From NCBI RefSeq assembly GCF_000620085.1, contig NZ_KK211069.1:79745-143744 (forward strand): a stretch of DNA of 64,000 nt, written 5' to 3'. The position numbers and the translations under genes are program-made. This DNA is from Marinobacterium jannaschii DSM 6295 (GTDB taxonomy: Bacteria > Pseudomonadota > Gammaproteobacteria > Pseudomonadales > Balneatricaceae). The notes under the pieces are model-generated. The model was not told the origin of the DNA and ran no database searches. It worked only from the letters and a program-made list of their open reading frames with translations. Below, in pieces: positions 9,408 to 18,676 of the stretch (positions are counted from its first letter, which is position 1; every line of letters starts with the position of its first letter).

Positions 9408-11003
9408 ATGACAAATAACGATATCGTACAAAAACTCTGGAACCTCTGTGACGTACTGCGTGATGACGGCATCAACTACAGCGACTACGTGACTGAGCTG
9501 GTTCTGCTGCTGTTTATCAAGATGGTTCATGAGAATACTGAGAACGGTACCCTGCAGAAGCACAGGTTGCCGGAAGGGTGCCGCTGGACTGACATTAACG
9601 GTAAGTCGGGCCTTAATCTGCTGAACGATTACAAGCGTATTCTGCTGTCACTATCTACCGGCTGGGATGCTGAAGATAACCTTGTGCATGATGATCCGCT
9701 GATCAGTGCAATCTATGCAGATGCGCAGACCCGGCTGCGTGAGCCCCGCCACCTTGAGCAGTTGGTGAAGTCACTGGATCAGATTGATTGGTTCAGTGCT
9801 CAGAAAGATGGGCTGGGTGACCTCTACGAAGGACTGTTGGAGAAGAACGCCAACGAAACCAAATCCGGAGCGGGGCAGTACTTCACACCGCGAGCTCTGA
9901 TTAACTCCATGGTGCGTTGTATCAAGCCTCAACCGGGTGAAAAGATTCAGGACCCGGCAGCCGGTACAGCAGGCTTTTTGATCGCTGCTGATGCCTTTAT
10001 CAAAGAACAGACTGATGACCTGTTTGATCTGGATGCAAAGGAACAGGCATTCCAGAAAAACAAAGCCTTTATCGGGGTTGAACTGGTACCGGGAACCCGC
10101 CGTTTAGCACTGATGAACTGTTTGTTACATGGGATGGAAGGTGATGACGAAGGTGTCGTTCACTTAGGGAACGCTCTCGGTCAGGTCGGAGCCGGCCTGG
10201 AAAAAGCAGACGTTATTTTAGCCAATCCACCCTTCGGTACCTCTAAAGGCGGTGAGGCTTCAATCACCCGTGATGATCTTACCTACGACACCAGTAACAA
10301 GCAGCTGGCGTTTCTGCAGCATATCTACCGCAACTTGAAGGCCGGTGGCCGTGCTGCTGTGGTACTACCGGATAACGTCTTGTTTGAAGCAGGTAAAGGT
10401 ACTGATATTCGTCGTGACCTGATGGATAAGTGTAACCTGCACACTATCCTCCGATTACCGACCGGCATCTTCTACGCCCAAGGTGTAAAAACCAATGTGC
10501 TCTTCTTCACCAAGGGCAGCGCTACGGATACTTATCAGGAAGAGAACTGTACAGAGAACGTCTGGGTCTATGACCTGCGTACCAATATGCCAAGTTTTGG
10601 TAAGCGTACCCCGTTTAATGAAACCTATCTGAAACCGTTTGAAGCGCTTTACGGTGAAGACCCTAACGGAACTAGTGAGCGCACTGCAGGGGACTGGTCA
10701 TTTACTGATACAGATACCGAGCAGGTTGAAACAACCTCTCGCTGGCGCAGATTCAGCCGTGAATATATTGCCGAAACCAAAGGCAACTCGTTGGATATCA
10801 GCTGGCTAAAAGACAGCGACAGTGTGGATGCCGCCGACCTGCCAGCGCCGGAACTGTTGGCCGCAGAAGCCATGAGTGAGCTGACAGAGGCATTGCGTGA
10901 GTTGGATGGTTTGATGCAGGCGTTGGGTGCTGGAGACCAAGCGACGGTGCAGAAGCAGTTGTTAGCAGATGTATTGACAATGGATGCTGAGGTGAAGCCG
11001 TGA
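9408..11003 (+). CDS. hsdM: Type I restriction-modification DNA methyltransferase subunit
   Basis: HsdM methylates adenine N6 at sites chosen by HsdS, protecting host DNA. The 531-residue protein shows an N-terminal HsdM bundle (residues 1-140), GAGQYFTPR leading into the SAM-binding fold, motif I DPAAGTAGFL starting at Asp182, and catalytic motif IV NPPF at Asn273. Length is normal for the subunit. The stop codon overlaps the GTG start of hsdS by 4 bp, indicating translational coupling. It starts 5 bp after fic, so all four genes probably share a transcript. Confidence 0.97.
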   Translation: MTNNDIVQKLWNLCDVLRDDGINYSDYVTELVLLLFIKMVHENTENGTLQKHRLPEGCRWTDINGKSGLNLLNDYKRILLSLSTGWDAEDNLVHDDPLISAIYADAQTRLREPRHLEQLVKSLDQIDWFSAQKDGLGDLYEGLLEKNANETKSGAGQYFTPRALINSMVRCIKPQPGEKIQDPAAGTAGFLIAADAFIKEQTDDLFDLDAKEQAFQKNKAFIGVELVPGTRRLALMNCLLHGMEGDDEGVVHLGNALGQVGAGLEKADVILANPPFGTSKGGEASITRDDLTYDTSNKQLAFLQHIYRNLKAGGRAAVVLPDNVLFEAGKGTDIRRDLMDKCNLHTILRLPTGIFYAQGVKTNVLFFTKGSATDTYQEENCTENVWVYDLRTNMPSFGKRTPFNETYLKPFEALYGEDPNGTSERTAGDWSFTDTDTEQVETTSRWRRFSREYIAETKGNSLDISWLKDSDSVDAADLPAPELLAAEAMSELTEALRELDGLMQALGAGDQATVQKQLLADVLTMDAEVKP

Positions 11004-12520
11004 GTGAGGTTGTTTTACCTGAGGGGTGGGAAAGCTCCACGATCTCAACTGTATGTTTACTAAACCCTAAAGAACGTTTAGCCGATGAGCTGGACGTAGG
11101 CTTTATGCCTATGGCTGGAGTGCCTACGGTCTTTCACGGGACTTGCCAATTTGAACTTCGTAAATGGGAAAGTGTAAAGAAAGGCTTTACTCAGTTTCGC
11201 GATGGGGATGCGATCTTTGCCAAGATAACTCCATGTTTTGAAAACAGTAAGGCAGCAGTTATTGAGGGCTTCCCTTCTGGATGGGGTGCGGGTAGCACTG
11301 AGTATTATGTATTACGGCCTATTGGTCACGCGATCAATCCGAAACTGCTTCTGGCATTGGTGAAGACAAAGGCGTTTTTGGTTAACGGCGCGACAAACAT
11401 GTCTGGTTCCGTAGGCCATAAACGTGTGCCAAAAACGTTTGTTGAAAGTTACCCTCTGCCTTTGCCACCAATTGCTGAACAAAAAGAGATCGCTGACAGA
11501 TTGGATAACCTGCTGGCACAGGTCGACAGCATTAAAGCCCGCCTTGATGCCATCCCCGTCATTCTCAAACGCTTCCGCCAATCCGTCCTAGCCGCTGCTA
11601 CTTCAGGTGAACTTACTAAAACTTGGCGTGAAAGATCGGCACTAGGGAAACATGATGTTCCCCAGCTTAAGGAAATTATGGAACGTGAATGGTTTGAGGC
11701 AAAAGAGAGGGAATTTAAGAGAAAGGGAAAAAGGCCCAAAAGTGATAATTGGAAGAAGTTCGGCGATCCTGTAATCATTGAGAATGATGAACTGGGCTGG
11801 GTTTCGGTCTCATTAGAAAATGTTGCAGAAGTGATTGATCCTAATCCGTCCCATCGCATGCCAAAGTACGTTGATGATGGACTTCCATTTATATCTAGTG
11901 AAAATATTACTAGAAACGATTCAGTTGATTTCAATAAGGGAAAAAAAATTACGGACGAAGAATTACAAAAACAGAAACAACGGTATGAAGTTACACACAC
12001 TACCTTCGCATTTACCCGAATTGGGACCATTGGAAAATCAGTTAGCTTGCCCTTGCCTCATAATTACGGGGTAAGTCATGCGATGGCAATCGTAACCCCA
12101 AGTGGGGTAATTGATGGTGCATTTCTGAGGTTGGTAATTTCTTGTGAAAGTATAATCAAGCAAGCATTTGATGGAGTTCAAAGTGTAGGAGTACCTGATT
12201 TAGGTATCGGTAAAATGAAAGCATTTCGAATACCATTGCCGATGCTGGATGAACAAGAAGAAATTGTTAGAAGGGTTTCCGGGCACCTAGCAATTGCAAA
12301 ACAGATTGAACAGCAAGTGAAAAAAGCCCAGTCACAGGTCAATAACCTCACCCAATCCATCCTCGCCAAAGCCTTCCGTGGTGAACTCACCGTGGACTGG
12401 CGTGCCGAGCATCCAGAACTGATCTCCGGTGAAAATTCAGCACAGGCGTTGCTGGAGCGCATAAAAGCGGAACAGGAAAAACTGGCACCACAGAAGAAAG
12501 GCCGTAAAAAAAGGACATAA
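11000..12520 (+). CDS. hsdS: Type I restriction-modification specificity subunit
   Basis: HsdS gives the complex its bipartite DNA target. The 506-residue protein has two target-recognition domains (about 1-155 and 255-410), each followed by a conserved helical spacer: IAEQKEIADRLDNLLAQVD in the middle and a related helix at the end, before SILAKAFRGELT. The start is GTG, overlapping the hsdM stop. The central part, about 11650-12300, is visibly AT-rich compared with the flanking spacers, as expected if the second recognition domain was swapped in. Target sequence cannot be predicted. An 8-bp gap separates it from the helicase gene. Confidence 0.95.
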   Translation: MSEVVLPEGWESSTISTVCLLNPKERLADELDVGFMPMAGVPTVFHGTCQFELRKWESVKKGFTQFRDGDAIFAKITPCFENSKAAVIEGFPSGWGAGSTEYYVLRPIGHAINPKLLLALVKTKAFLVNGATNMSGSVGHKRVPKTFVESYPLPLPPIAEQKEIADRLDNLLAQVDSIKARLDAIPVILKRFRQSVLAAATSGELTKTWRERSALGKHDVPQLKEIMEREWFEAKEREFKRKGKRPKSDNWKKFGDPVIIENDELGWVSVSLENVAEVIDPNPSHRMPKYVDDGLPFISSENITRNDSVDFNKGKKITDEELQKQKQRYEVTHTTFAFTRIGTIGKSVSLPLPHNYGVSHAMAIVTPSGVIDGAFLRLVISCESIIKQAFDGVQSVGVPDLGIGKMKAFRIPLPMLDEQEEIVRRVSGHLAIAKQIEQQVKKAQSQVNNLTQSILAKAFRGELTVDWRAEHPELISGENSAQALLERIKAEQEKLAPQKKGRKKRT

Positions 12521-12528
12521 GTTATAAA

Positions 12529-15500
12529 ATGAAAGGGATTTTCAAAGAGCTGTTAGGAAAACTCTTCGGCTGGCGCTTGGATGAATACTCCTCTTACGGC
12601 TGCTCGGTTGCACCGTCAAGGTTTGATCCTTTGGCCGATAGATGTAGGGGGATCTTACGTTACTGGATCGAATCTGAACTGTTCGATCTACCCACATGCC
12701 CGTCACCCGTAAACAAACACTTTCACCCGGCAGGGCGTTTTACTGAAGTTTGGGGTAAAAACACCCAACGGCAGATCCGGGAAGGTAAGTTAGAACTGAC
12801 CGATAAAAGCCGCTTGGTACTGATGTTCCAATGCCATTATGCCGGGTACCTGATGTACAACTCGGAAGTGCATCCGAACTATAACGTACCCAGAACCTTT
12901 CTGGTGTCTCAGGCGATGGTGCCGCAGTGGGATGAAGTGCGTCATTGCATCATCTGGAAACTGTCGGATGATGTAGCCGATCAGACGGTGAATCTGGCAT
13001 CAATCCGTACCCTGTATCGTAAATGCCAGGCATCGGTACCTGACAATATGTCGCTCTATGAATGGATGGATGCCCGTCTGAAGGATATCGAAGGCCTCAT
13101 TACACGGGAGCTGTCGTCTGCAGATGGTCAGGGGCTTGATACCGAAACGCTCTACAGATGTGCCAAAATTGTTAACAGACTGTTAGCAAAACAGTTCTGG
13201 CCCAATAGCGCTGCGCATCGCTTTATGGCTGAACAAAGTCAGCCGCTGGATGCGGGATACGATGATTCCTACATAGGGCATCGATTCCGCGATGGTGAGA
13301 TCAGTTTCCGCTGGCGCTTCTGTTTCTATCCCGATGGCAATGAAAATCAGCAGCTGGGGCCTTTCTTCGTAAAGGATCTGGAACGCTTGCTGGATAAGGT
13401 GATGGACAATGGTACGGATAGTCTTTCTACACCGCTGCGAAAATACCTGTTTGGTCACGCCAACCAGGTTGAAGTTGGTTCCGCATTGGATAATGGCGAG
13501 TTCTTCCATGCTCACACCGCCAGGGTTATTTCCGGGCGCTGGCCTGAAAATCCTGATTATGGTTTGAGTTTGCTGCAGTCCTTTGCGGTTAATACAGCGT
13601 TGGATACACAGTCCCATCCCGTGGTGGCTGTTAACGGTCCGCCCGGCACTGGCAAAACAACTTTGCTAAAGGATGTGATAGCTGCGTGCTTTGTTGCTCG
13701 AACCCGTGCGTTGGCGGATCTATCAATAGGTGATGATTGGTTAGGCTCTGATGCGGTGGTCGAGGCGATTATGGCCCATAGCATGGTCGTCGCTTCCAGT
13801 AATAACAAAGCGGTTGAAAATATCTCCCGTGAACTGCCCCAACTATCGAAAATCCACACGGCCTATCAGGATCAGATTGGCCATTTCAAGAGTGCGGCCA
13901 ACATCGGGGATTGGGGGACGTTTTGTGCGGTATTGGGCAATCAGTCCAATCGCGGAAATTTCAAACCTGTTCTTGAACGATTAAAAGCTCACCTTCGAAA
14001 CCTGAGAGACCCGTTTTCTCTGAACGATCTTATCCGGCGGCTGGAAAGCGCCGAGGCTTCCCGTGCGAAAGAGTTGATCACTGACTATGTCGCCAGGTTG
14101 AACAAAAAGGCGCTATTAATCGATCTTGCCAGTGATCTGCAGAAAACCCCAGCATATCAGAAGCACGCAGTATTTCTTGGAGCGTTTCGTAACTGTCTGA
14201 ATAAAGTGGCCTTGGGTTTCGATGAGCCTGAACTGGCGGGCAAGCTTTGGATGGATGCTGATGAAGCAGCATGTACCGATATGTTTGAAGCGTTAAACGA
14301 TTTCAAACGCCAGTGGTTTGGGATAGGTCTCGGGGATAAAAGAGTCGAAGAGAAATTAGCTAAAGCTCGCGCGTGTTTTGAGCTTTGTTATCAGGAATTA
14401 ACGAATATCGAACTGAGTGCGGGGCGTAGTGGACTGAATATCTCTGACCACCTGCTTTTTCCTGACTCCTATGCCCGTAACTATGGTGAGTCGGATGAGT
14501 CGGCTGAGCAACGGTTGCAGAAGTCCAGCCCCTTGGGCAGTAAGGATATAAATGGACGACGTTCGGAGCTGTTTATTGCCGCACTTGCACTAAACGAGGC
14601 GCTTCTTGAAAGCGTTGCGAAAGCGCTCTTAATACAGTGGGATGAGTTATCGCAGTTGATTGATGGCCGTTCTGAAACCTTTGAACTCCAACCGGAATAT
14701 CAGCACGTGTGGGCGACTTTATTCCTGTTTTTTCCTGTGGTCAGCACTTCACTGTCATCGGTTCAGACGCAGTTCAAGCTGATGCAAAAGAAAGAGGGTT
14801 TTGGTCTGGTGATGTTCGATGAAGCCGGACAAGCGGTGAACTACCATGTGGCGGGCTTATTGCAAAGGAGTCGTCAGGCCATTTTCGTTGGTGACCCTAT
14901 TCAAATTGAGCCGGTGGTAACCACGCCTGAATCTATAGACCGGGATATTGCAGCAGACTTTATGCCGGTATCTGTGCAAGGCGATGAAGGCAAGTGGGGC
15001 GATGACTATCTGGTCAAGATGCTTTCGGCGCAGTCAATTGCCGATCGTGCCTCTGGTTTTTACTCTATGATCGGGCATAGACGTATCGGAATTCCTCTAT
15101 TGGTCCATCGACGTTGTGTCGACCCTATGTTCAGTATTGCCAATCAGATGGCGTATGACGGAAAGATGGTATTAGCAACCCACAGCAGCAAGACAAGCTC
15201 AGTTAAAAGCGGGTGGGTAAATGTGGTCGAACAACCGGAGGAAGTTCAGTCCGAAGGATATATCAACGATGCGGAAGCGGATGCGGCGCTCACACTGATT
15301 CGATTCCTGGCAGAGGAGCATCCTGATGTAATTGAAGACGGTATTTTTGTCATTACACCGTTTACCAAGATGGCTAAAGCGCTGGAGAATAAGTGGAACA
15401 AAGCCGCGAAGCTAAGCAAGAACGAAGGATGGATGTGTAAAGTGTTGTCCAGGTCTGATAAAGGCGCTGATCCGAAAGTGTTTGCTGAGAACAATATCGG

Positions 15501-15825
15501 TACCGTACACACATTCCAGGGCAAGGAAGCAGGCGTGGTTATCCTCTGTCTGGCTGCATCTACCGTGCGTAAAAAGAGTGGGGGCATTAGCTGGGTAAAC
15601 AGTACGCCTAATCTGCTGAACGTAGCGGTAACCAGGGCTAAGAAACATCTGTTTATTTTGGGTAATCGTAGCGATTGGGTGAAAGGAGAGCAGTCCAGAT
15701 ACCTGCTATGTGAGGAGATGGAAAGTTATCAAAGCACCGGTGAGCTGGTGGGCGATGATAATGTGGACAAAAATAGTTTTCATGTCACTGATGGAGAATT
15801 GTCCCTATTGGATCGGTTCTTTTAA
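12529..15825 (+). CDS. Large SF1 (Upf1/Dna2-like) helicase in the restriction operon
   Basis: A 1098-residue superfamily 1 helicase. Walker A is GPPGTGKT (370-377), Walker B/motif II is DEAG (764-767), then GDPIQIEPV (motif III area), TFQGKE (995-1000) and VAVTRAKK (about 1033-1040, motif VI). The roughly 385 residues between Walker A and motif II are much longer than in minimal SF1 enzymes and include a mostly helical insertion. The first 360 residues match no domain I recognise. It starts 8 bp after hsdS and is followed 28 bp later by an Mrr-type nuclease, so the two may act together as an added nuclease-helicase defence module. DNA versus RNA substrate is unknown. Confidence 0.88.
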   Translation: MKGIFKELLGKLFGWRLDEYSSYGCSVAPSRFDPLADRCRGILRYWIESELFDLPTCPSPVNKHFHPAGRFTEVWGKNTQRQIREGKLELTDKSRLVLMFQCHYAGYLMYNSEVHPNYNVPRTFLVSQAMVPQWDEVRHCIIWKLSDDVADQTVNLASIRTLYRKCQASVPDNMSLYEWMDARLKDIEGLITRELSSADGQGLDTETLYRCAKIVNRLLAKQFWPNSAAHRFMAEQSQPLDAGYDDSYIGHRFRDGEISFRWRFCFYPDGNENQQLGPFFVKDLERLLDKVMDNGTDSLSTPLRKYLFGHANQVEVGSALDNGEFFHAHTARVISGRWPENPDYGLSLLQSFAVNTALDTQSHPVVAVNGPPGTGKTTLLKDVIAACFVARTRALADLSIGDDWLGSDAVVEAIMAHSMVVASSNNKAVENISRELPQLSKIHTAYQDQIGHFKSAANIGDWGTFCAVLGNQSNRGNFKPVLERLKAHLRNLRDPFSLNDLIRRLESAEASRAKELITDYVARLNKKALLIDLASDLQKTPAYQKHAVFLGAFRNCLNKVALGFDEPELAGKLWMDADEAACTDMFEALNDFKRQWFGIGLGDKRVEEKLAKARACFELCYQELTNIELSAGRSGLNISDHLLFPDSYARNYGESDESAEQRLQKSSPLGSKDINGRRSELFIAALALNEALLESVAKALLIQWDELSQLIDGRSETFELQPEYQHVWATLFLFFPVVSTSLSSVQTQFKLMQKKEGFGLVMFDEAGQAVNYHVAGLLQRSRQAIFVGDPIQIEPVVTTPESIDRDIAADFMPVSVQGDEGKWGDDYLVKMLSAQSIADRASGFYSMIGHRRIGIPLLVHRRCVDPMFSIANQMAYDGKMVLATHSSKTSSVKSGWVNVVEQPEEVQSEGYINDAEADAALTLIRFLAEEHPDVIEDGIFVITPFTKMAKALENKWNKAAKLSKNEGWMCKVLSRSDKGADPKVFAENNIGTVHTFQGKEAGVVILCLAASTVRKKSGGISWVNSTPNLLNVAVTRAKKHLFILGNRSDWVKGEQSRYLLCEEMESYQSTGELVGDDNVDKNSFHVTDGELSLLDRFF

Positions 15826-15853
15826 CCTTTTTCGCACTAATTGAGGATTTTTA

Positions 15854-16897
15854 ATGGCAGTTTGGTTAGTAAGAGCGGGCGCGCAGGGTGAATACGAACA
15901 AAAGTTTATTCAGGAAAACCGGATCTACCTTACCTGGGATGAATTGAACGCAGAGTTAACTCAGATTGAAGATAGAGCGCAATTAATTTCAGTATTGGCT
16001 GAATTGGATAGTGATGCCAAGCCAAAAAAACTGATGAACCATGCCAGCCAGATCTGGCCATTCGCTCGAACAATGCAGATTGGTGATCGGGTTATTCTGC
16101 CGTCTAAAACTCAGCCAGTGATCTATATTGGGCGGATCACGTCTGAATACCAGCATGATGCCTCAGCTGAGAACCCGTTCTATCACTGGCGGTCTATTCA
16201 GTGGCTACCGGATGCAGTGCCACGTTCTCACTTCTCACAAGACTTGTTGTACAGCTTTGGGGCCTTTCTCACAATCTGTCGTATCCAGAGAAATAATGCC
16301 GAAGCTCGTTTGGATCAGATGGAGGCTAATGGCTGGAAAGCAGAAAGTAACCAGCAGATCATTGCACCTTCGTCAGGTTCAGTTGAGTCAGATGCGACTG
16401 ATGAACAGGTTGAGTCTGATCTGGAATCTTACGCTCACGATCAAATCATCAAGCTGATTAAGGCCCGCTTTAAGGGACACAATCTTACGCGCCTTGTGAC
16501 AGCGATTCTCGAAGCTAAAGGTTATACCTGCTGGCAAAGCCCGGAAGGGGCGGATGGTGGTGTTGATATCCTCGCTGGTGATGGTCCGATGGGATTCGGA
16601 GCGCAGAATATTTGTGTGGAGGTAAAGTCTGGTGATGGTCTGGTAGACAGACCTACGGTAGATAAGCTGATCGGGGCAATGACCAAGTTCAACGCCCCAC
16701 AGGGATTATTCGTCTCTTGGGGAGGTTTTCGGTCCAATGTCCAAAAAGAACTAGCGTCCAGCTTCTTCAGGGTTCGTTTATGGACTCAGCATGATCTGCT
16801 GGAACAGCTCTTTGTACATTACGACAAACTGGATGAATCGATTAAAGCAGAGCTGCCACTTAAGCGTGTGTGGACTGTTGCTAGCATTGAAAGTTAA
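15854..16897 (+). CDS. Mrr-type restriction endonuclease with N-terminal EVE/PUA-like reader region
   Basis: A 347-residue protein. The C-terminal half has an Mrr-like PD-(D/E)xK core: GGVDIL with Asp238 and VEVKSG with Glu256 and Lys258, preceded by GHNLTRLVTAILEAKGY, the usual first helix of Mrr domains. The N-terminal half (WLVRAGAQGEYEQKFIQEN, then GDRVILPSK and YIGRI) resembles the EVE/PUA-like region at the front of many modification-dependent nucleases; that assignment is from memory and less certain. A ribosome site GAGGA precedes ATG 15854. It is probably co-transcribed with the helicase gene. Function as a type IV, modification-dependent restriction enzyme is inference. Confidence 0.85.
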   Translation: MAVWLVRAGAQGEYEQKFIQENRIYLTWDELNAELTQIEDRAQLISVLAELDSDAKPKKLMNHASQIWPFARTMQIGDRVILPSKTQPVIYIGRITSEYQHDASAENPFYHWRSIQWLPDAVPRSHFSQDLLYSFGAFLTICRIQRNNAEARLDQMEANGWKAESNQQIIAPSSGSVESDATDEQVESDLESYAHDQIIKLIKARFKGHNLTRLVTAILEAKGYTCWQSPEGADGGVDILAGDGPMGFGAQNICVEVKSGDGLVDRPTVDKLIGAMTKFNAPQGLFVSWGGFRSNVQKELASSFFRVRLWTQHDLLEQLFVHYDKLDESIKAELPLKRVWTVASIES

Positions 16898-17000
16898 AGC
16901 CTAATGAACCTGTGTGCATCACCTCGGCTCGAGCTCTAATGGGTGAGAGTCGATCAGCTCCTTGCTACAATCGCCGCACAATTTTCTGTGAGGCGGGCTA

Positions 17001-18089
17001 GTGGAACTACTCAATACGGAATTTCTCGGACGTCCCCTGCGTCTTGAGGGCAATATGGCTGGCTGGCAACAGCTTTACTGGGACAACCAGCTGGTATCAG
17101 AGCGGGTTGCTTCAGCGGATGACGGCGAGCCAATCGAGCACCATTTCGAGCTGCAGCACCAGCATGATGAAAGCAGTGTTCGTTGCAGCATTATTCTTGA
17201 TCTGGAGTGGCAGCCGTTTTCAATCAGTTACCGCGCACTGGTGAACGATCAGGCGGTGGCTGAGGGGGCGCGTGATGGCAATGATCTGGGAAGCTCGACA
17301 CCGTCGGTCGTGACGCCTGAAAGGCCGCAGCTGAATATGATGGGGCTGGCCTCACTCGGATTTAAGCTGTTTAAGAGCGCCAAGGTGATCAAAGTGCTGC
17401 TGGCGGGCCTCAGCGTCGCGGCCTACGCCTGGCTGTTTTCGCTGCAGTTTGCGTTGGCGCTGATCGCCTGTCTGGTGGTGCATGAGTACGGCCATGTGCG
17501 GGCGATGAAGCACTTTGGTATGAAAACCAAGGGGATCTACCTGATTCCGTTTCTGGGTGGCCTGGCGCTGAGTGAGAATAAGGTCAACACCCGCTGGCAG
17601 GATGTGGTGATCGCCATTATGGGGCCGACCTTTGGTCTGGGGATGTCAGTACTCCTACTGCTGGCTTACTGGATGACCGGTGAGATGATCTTTGCCGGAC
17701 TCTCGGCCTTCAATGCGCTGCTGAACCTGTTTAATCTGCTGCCGGTGCTGCCGCTGGATGGCGGGCATATCCTCAAGAGCATCAGCTTTTCGATGAACAG
17801 TATTGTCGGGCTGGTGGTCTGCATCCTGGCTGCGGTGGCGGGAGTCTATGTCAGCTATACCTTCGGACTGGCGTTGCTCGGCTTCCTGCTTCTGATCGGC
17901 AGTGTGGAGATCCTGCTGGAGTGGCGCTACCGCCAGTACAGCCGGTTACTGCCGCTCGATCGTTACGGTCAGATATTCTCCTTTGTCTGGTACCTGCTGA
18001 CGGTGGCGGGCCTGGTCGGCATTATCATCTACTTTGCCGGTAGTGGTGATGCGGTACTGGGATTACCGCTGAAAGTACTGCAGAGCTGA
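17001..18089 (+). CDS. Site-2 protease family (M50) membrane metalloprotease
   Basis: An integral membrane zinc protease. The zinc site HEYGH (His161, Glu162, His165) sits in one membrane helix, and the second motif LDGGH (Asp253-His256) supplies the third ligand. Several further membrane segments follow, and a soluble N-terminal region of about 110 residues precedes the membrane core. The start is GTG after GAGGCGGGCTA. Substrate is unknown; members of this group include SpoIVFB-like and peptide-cleaving proteases. It stands alone after the defence island, with its own promoter-like gap (16898-17000) and a strong terminator. Confidence 0.88.
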   Translation: MELLNTEFLGRPLRLEGNMAGWQQLYWDNQLVSERVASADDGEPIEHHFELQHQHDESSVRCSIILDLEWQPFSISYRALVNDQAVAEGARDGNDLGSSTPSVVTPERPQLNMMGLASLGFKLFKSAKVIKVLLAGLSVAAYAWLFSLQFALALIACLVVHEYGHVRAMKHFGMKTKGIYLIPFLGGLALSENKVNTRWQDVVIAIMGPTFGLGMSVLLLLAYWMTGEMIFAGLSAFNALLNLFNLLPVLPLDGGHILKSISFSMNSIVGLVVCILAAVAGVYVSYTFGLALLGFLLLIGSVEILLEWRYRQYSRLLPLDRYGQIFSFVWYLLTVAGLVGIIIYFAGSGDAVLGLPLKVLQS

Positions 18090-18101
18090 TAACATTGCCT
18101 G

Positions 18102-18140
18102 AAACCAAACAGCCCCGGAATTCCGTGGCTGTTTGGTTTT
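18102..18140 (+). terminator. Terminator after the M50 protease gene
   Basis: AAACCAAACAGCC (18102-18114) pairs with GGCTGTTTGGTTT (18127-18139) and ends in a T-run. It can also act on the opposite strand for the convergent gene 18198-18488, whose transcript would start the stem with an A-run and end in T. Confidence 0.8.
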
Positions 18141-18197
18141 AGCCCTGCTGCAAATGGCAGGGAAGGTAAAAGCGATCAGTTCAGGCTAGGTGCCGAT

Positions 18198-18488
18198 CTA
18201 TTTAACCAGCTTAAGGTCCGGTGCCGAACGCCTGGCCCGGGTCAGTTCCTCATAGACCATGTCGAGGACCTGGGTGTAGAAATCACAGTGCGACTGGCCC
18301 TTGGGTTTGGCCGCGGTGCACAGGATGATTGCCCAGCGCTGGGTGCTGATCTGTTGCAGTGCGCTGGCTGAGAAAATCCGCACTACATGGTCCAGGGCGC
18401 CTTCAATTGCGCCATCAATGTAGCTCCTGTTGGCTGTTGGATAAGCTTCAAGCAGAATGTCGCAGATGCTTTCGCGGTCAATACTCAT
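18198..18488 (-). CDS. Small conserved-looking protein of unknown function
   Basis: A 96-residue soluble protein, starting MSIDRESICDILLEAYP and ending APDLKLVK. No motif is recognised. It has a plausible helical composition, no membrane segment and no signal peptide. The coding look and an upstream promoter-sized gap (18489-18676) support it as real. It is convergent with the M50 gene and divergent from the SRAP gene. Confidence 0.6.
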   Translation of the reverse strand: MSIDRESICDILLEAYPTANRSYIDGAIEGALDHVVRIFSASALQQISTQRWAIILCTAAKPKGQSHCDFYTQVLDMVYEELTRARRSAPDLKLVK

Positions 18489-18676
18489 GGAACAATGTCC
18501 CTATCTGATTCGCCCGAAGACCCTACGTTAGCAATATCACACCAATTCAAAAACCACCTAAAGGTTTAGTCTGGCGATCTTTTAGTCGCGTCGTTGCGAT
18601 AAATCAGGCTTTGGATCGCGGAGATTGGCAATCACTATACTAAAGGAAGCCAAAGCCGCGAACAGGGTGACAAAAA

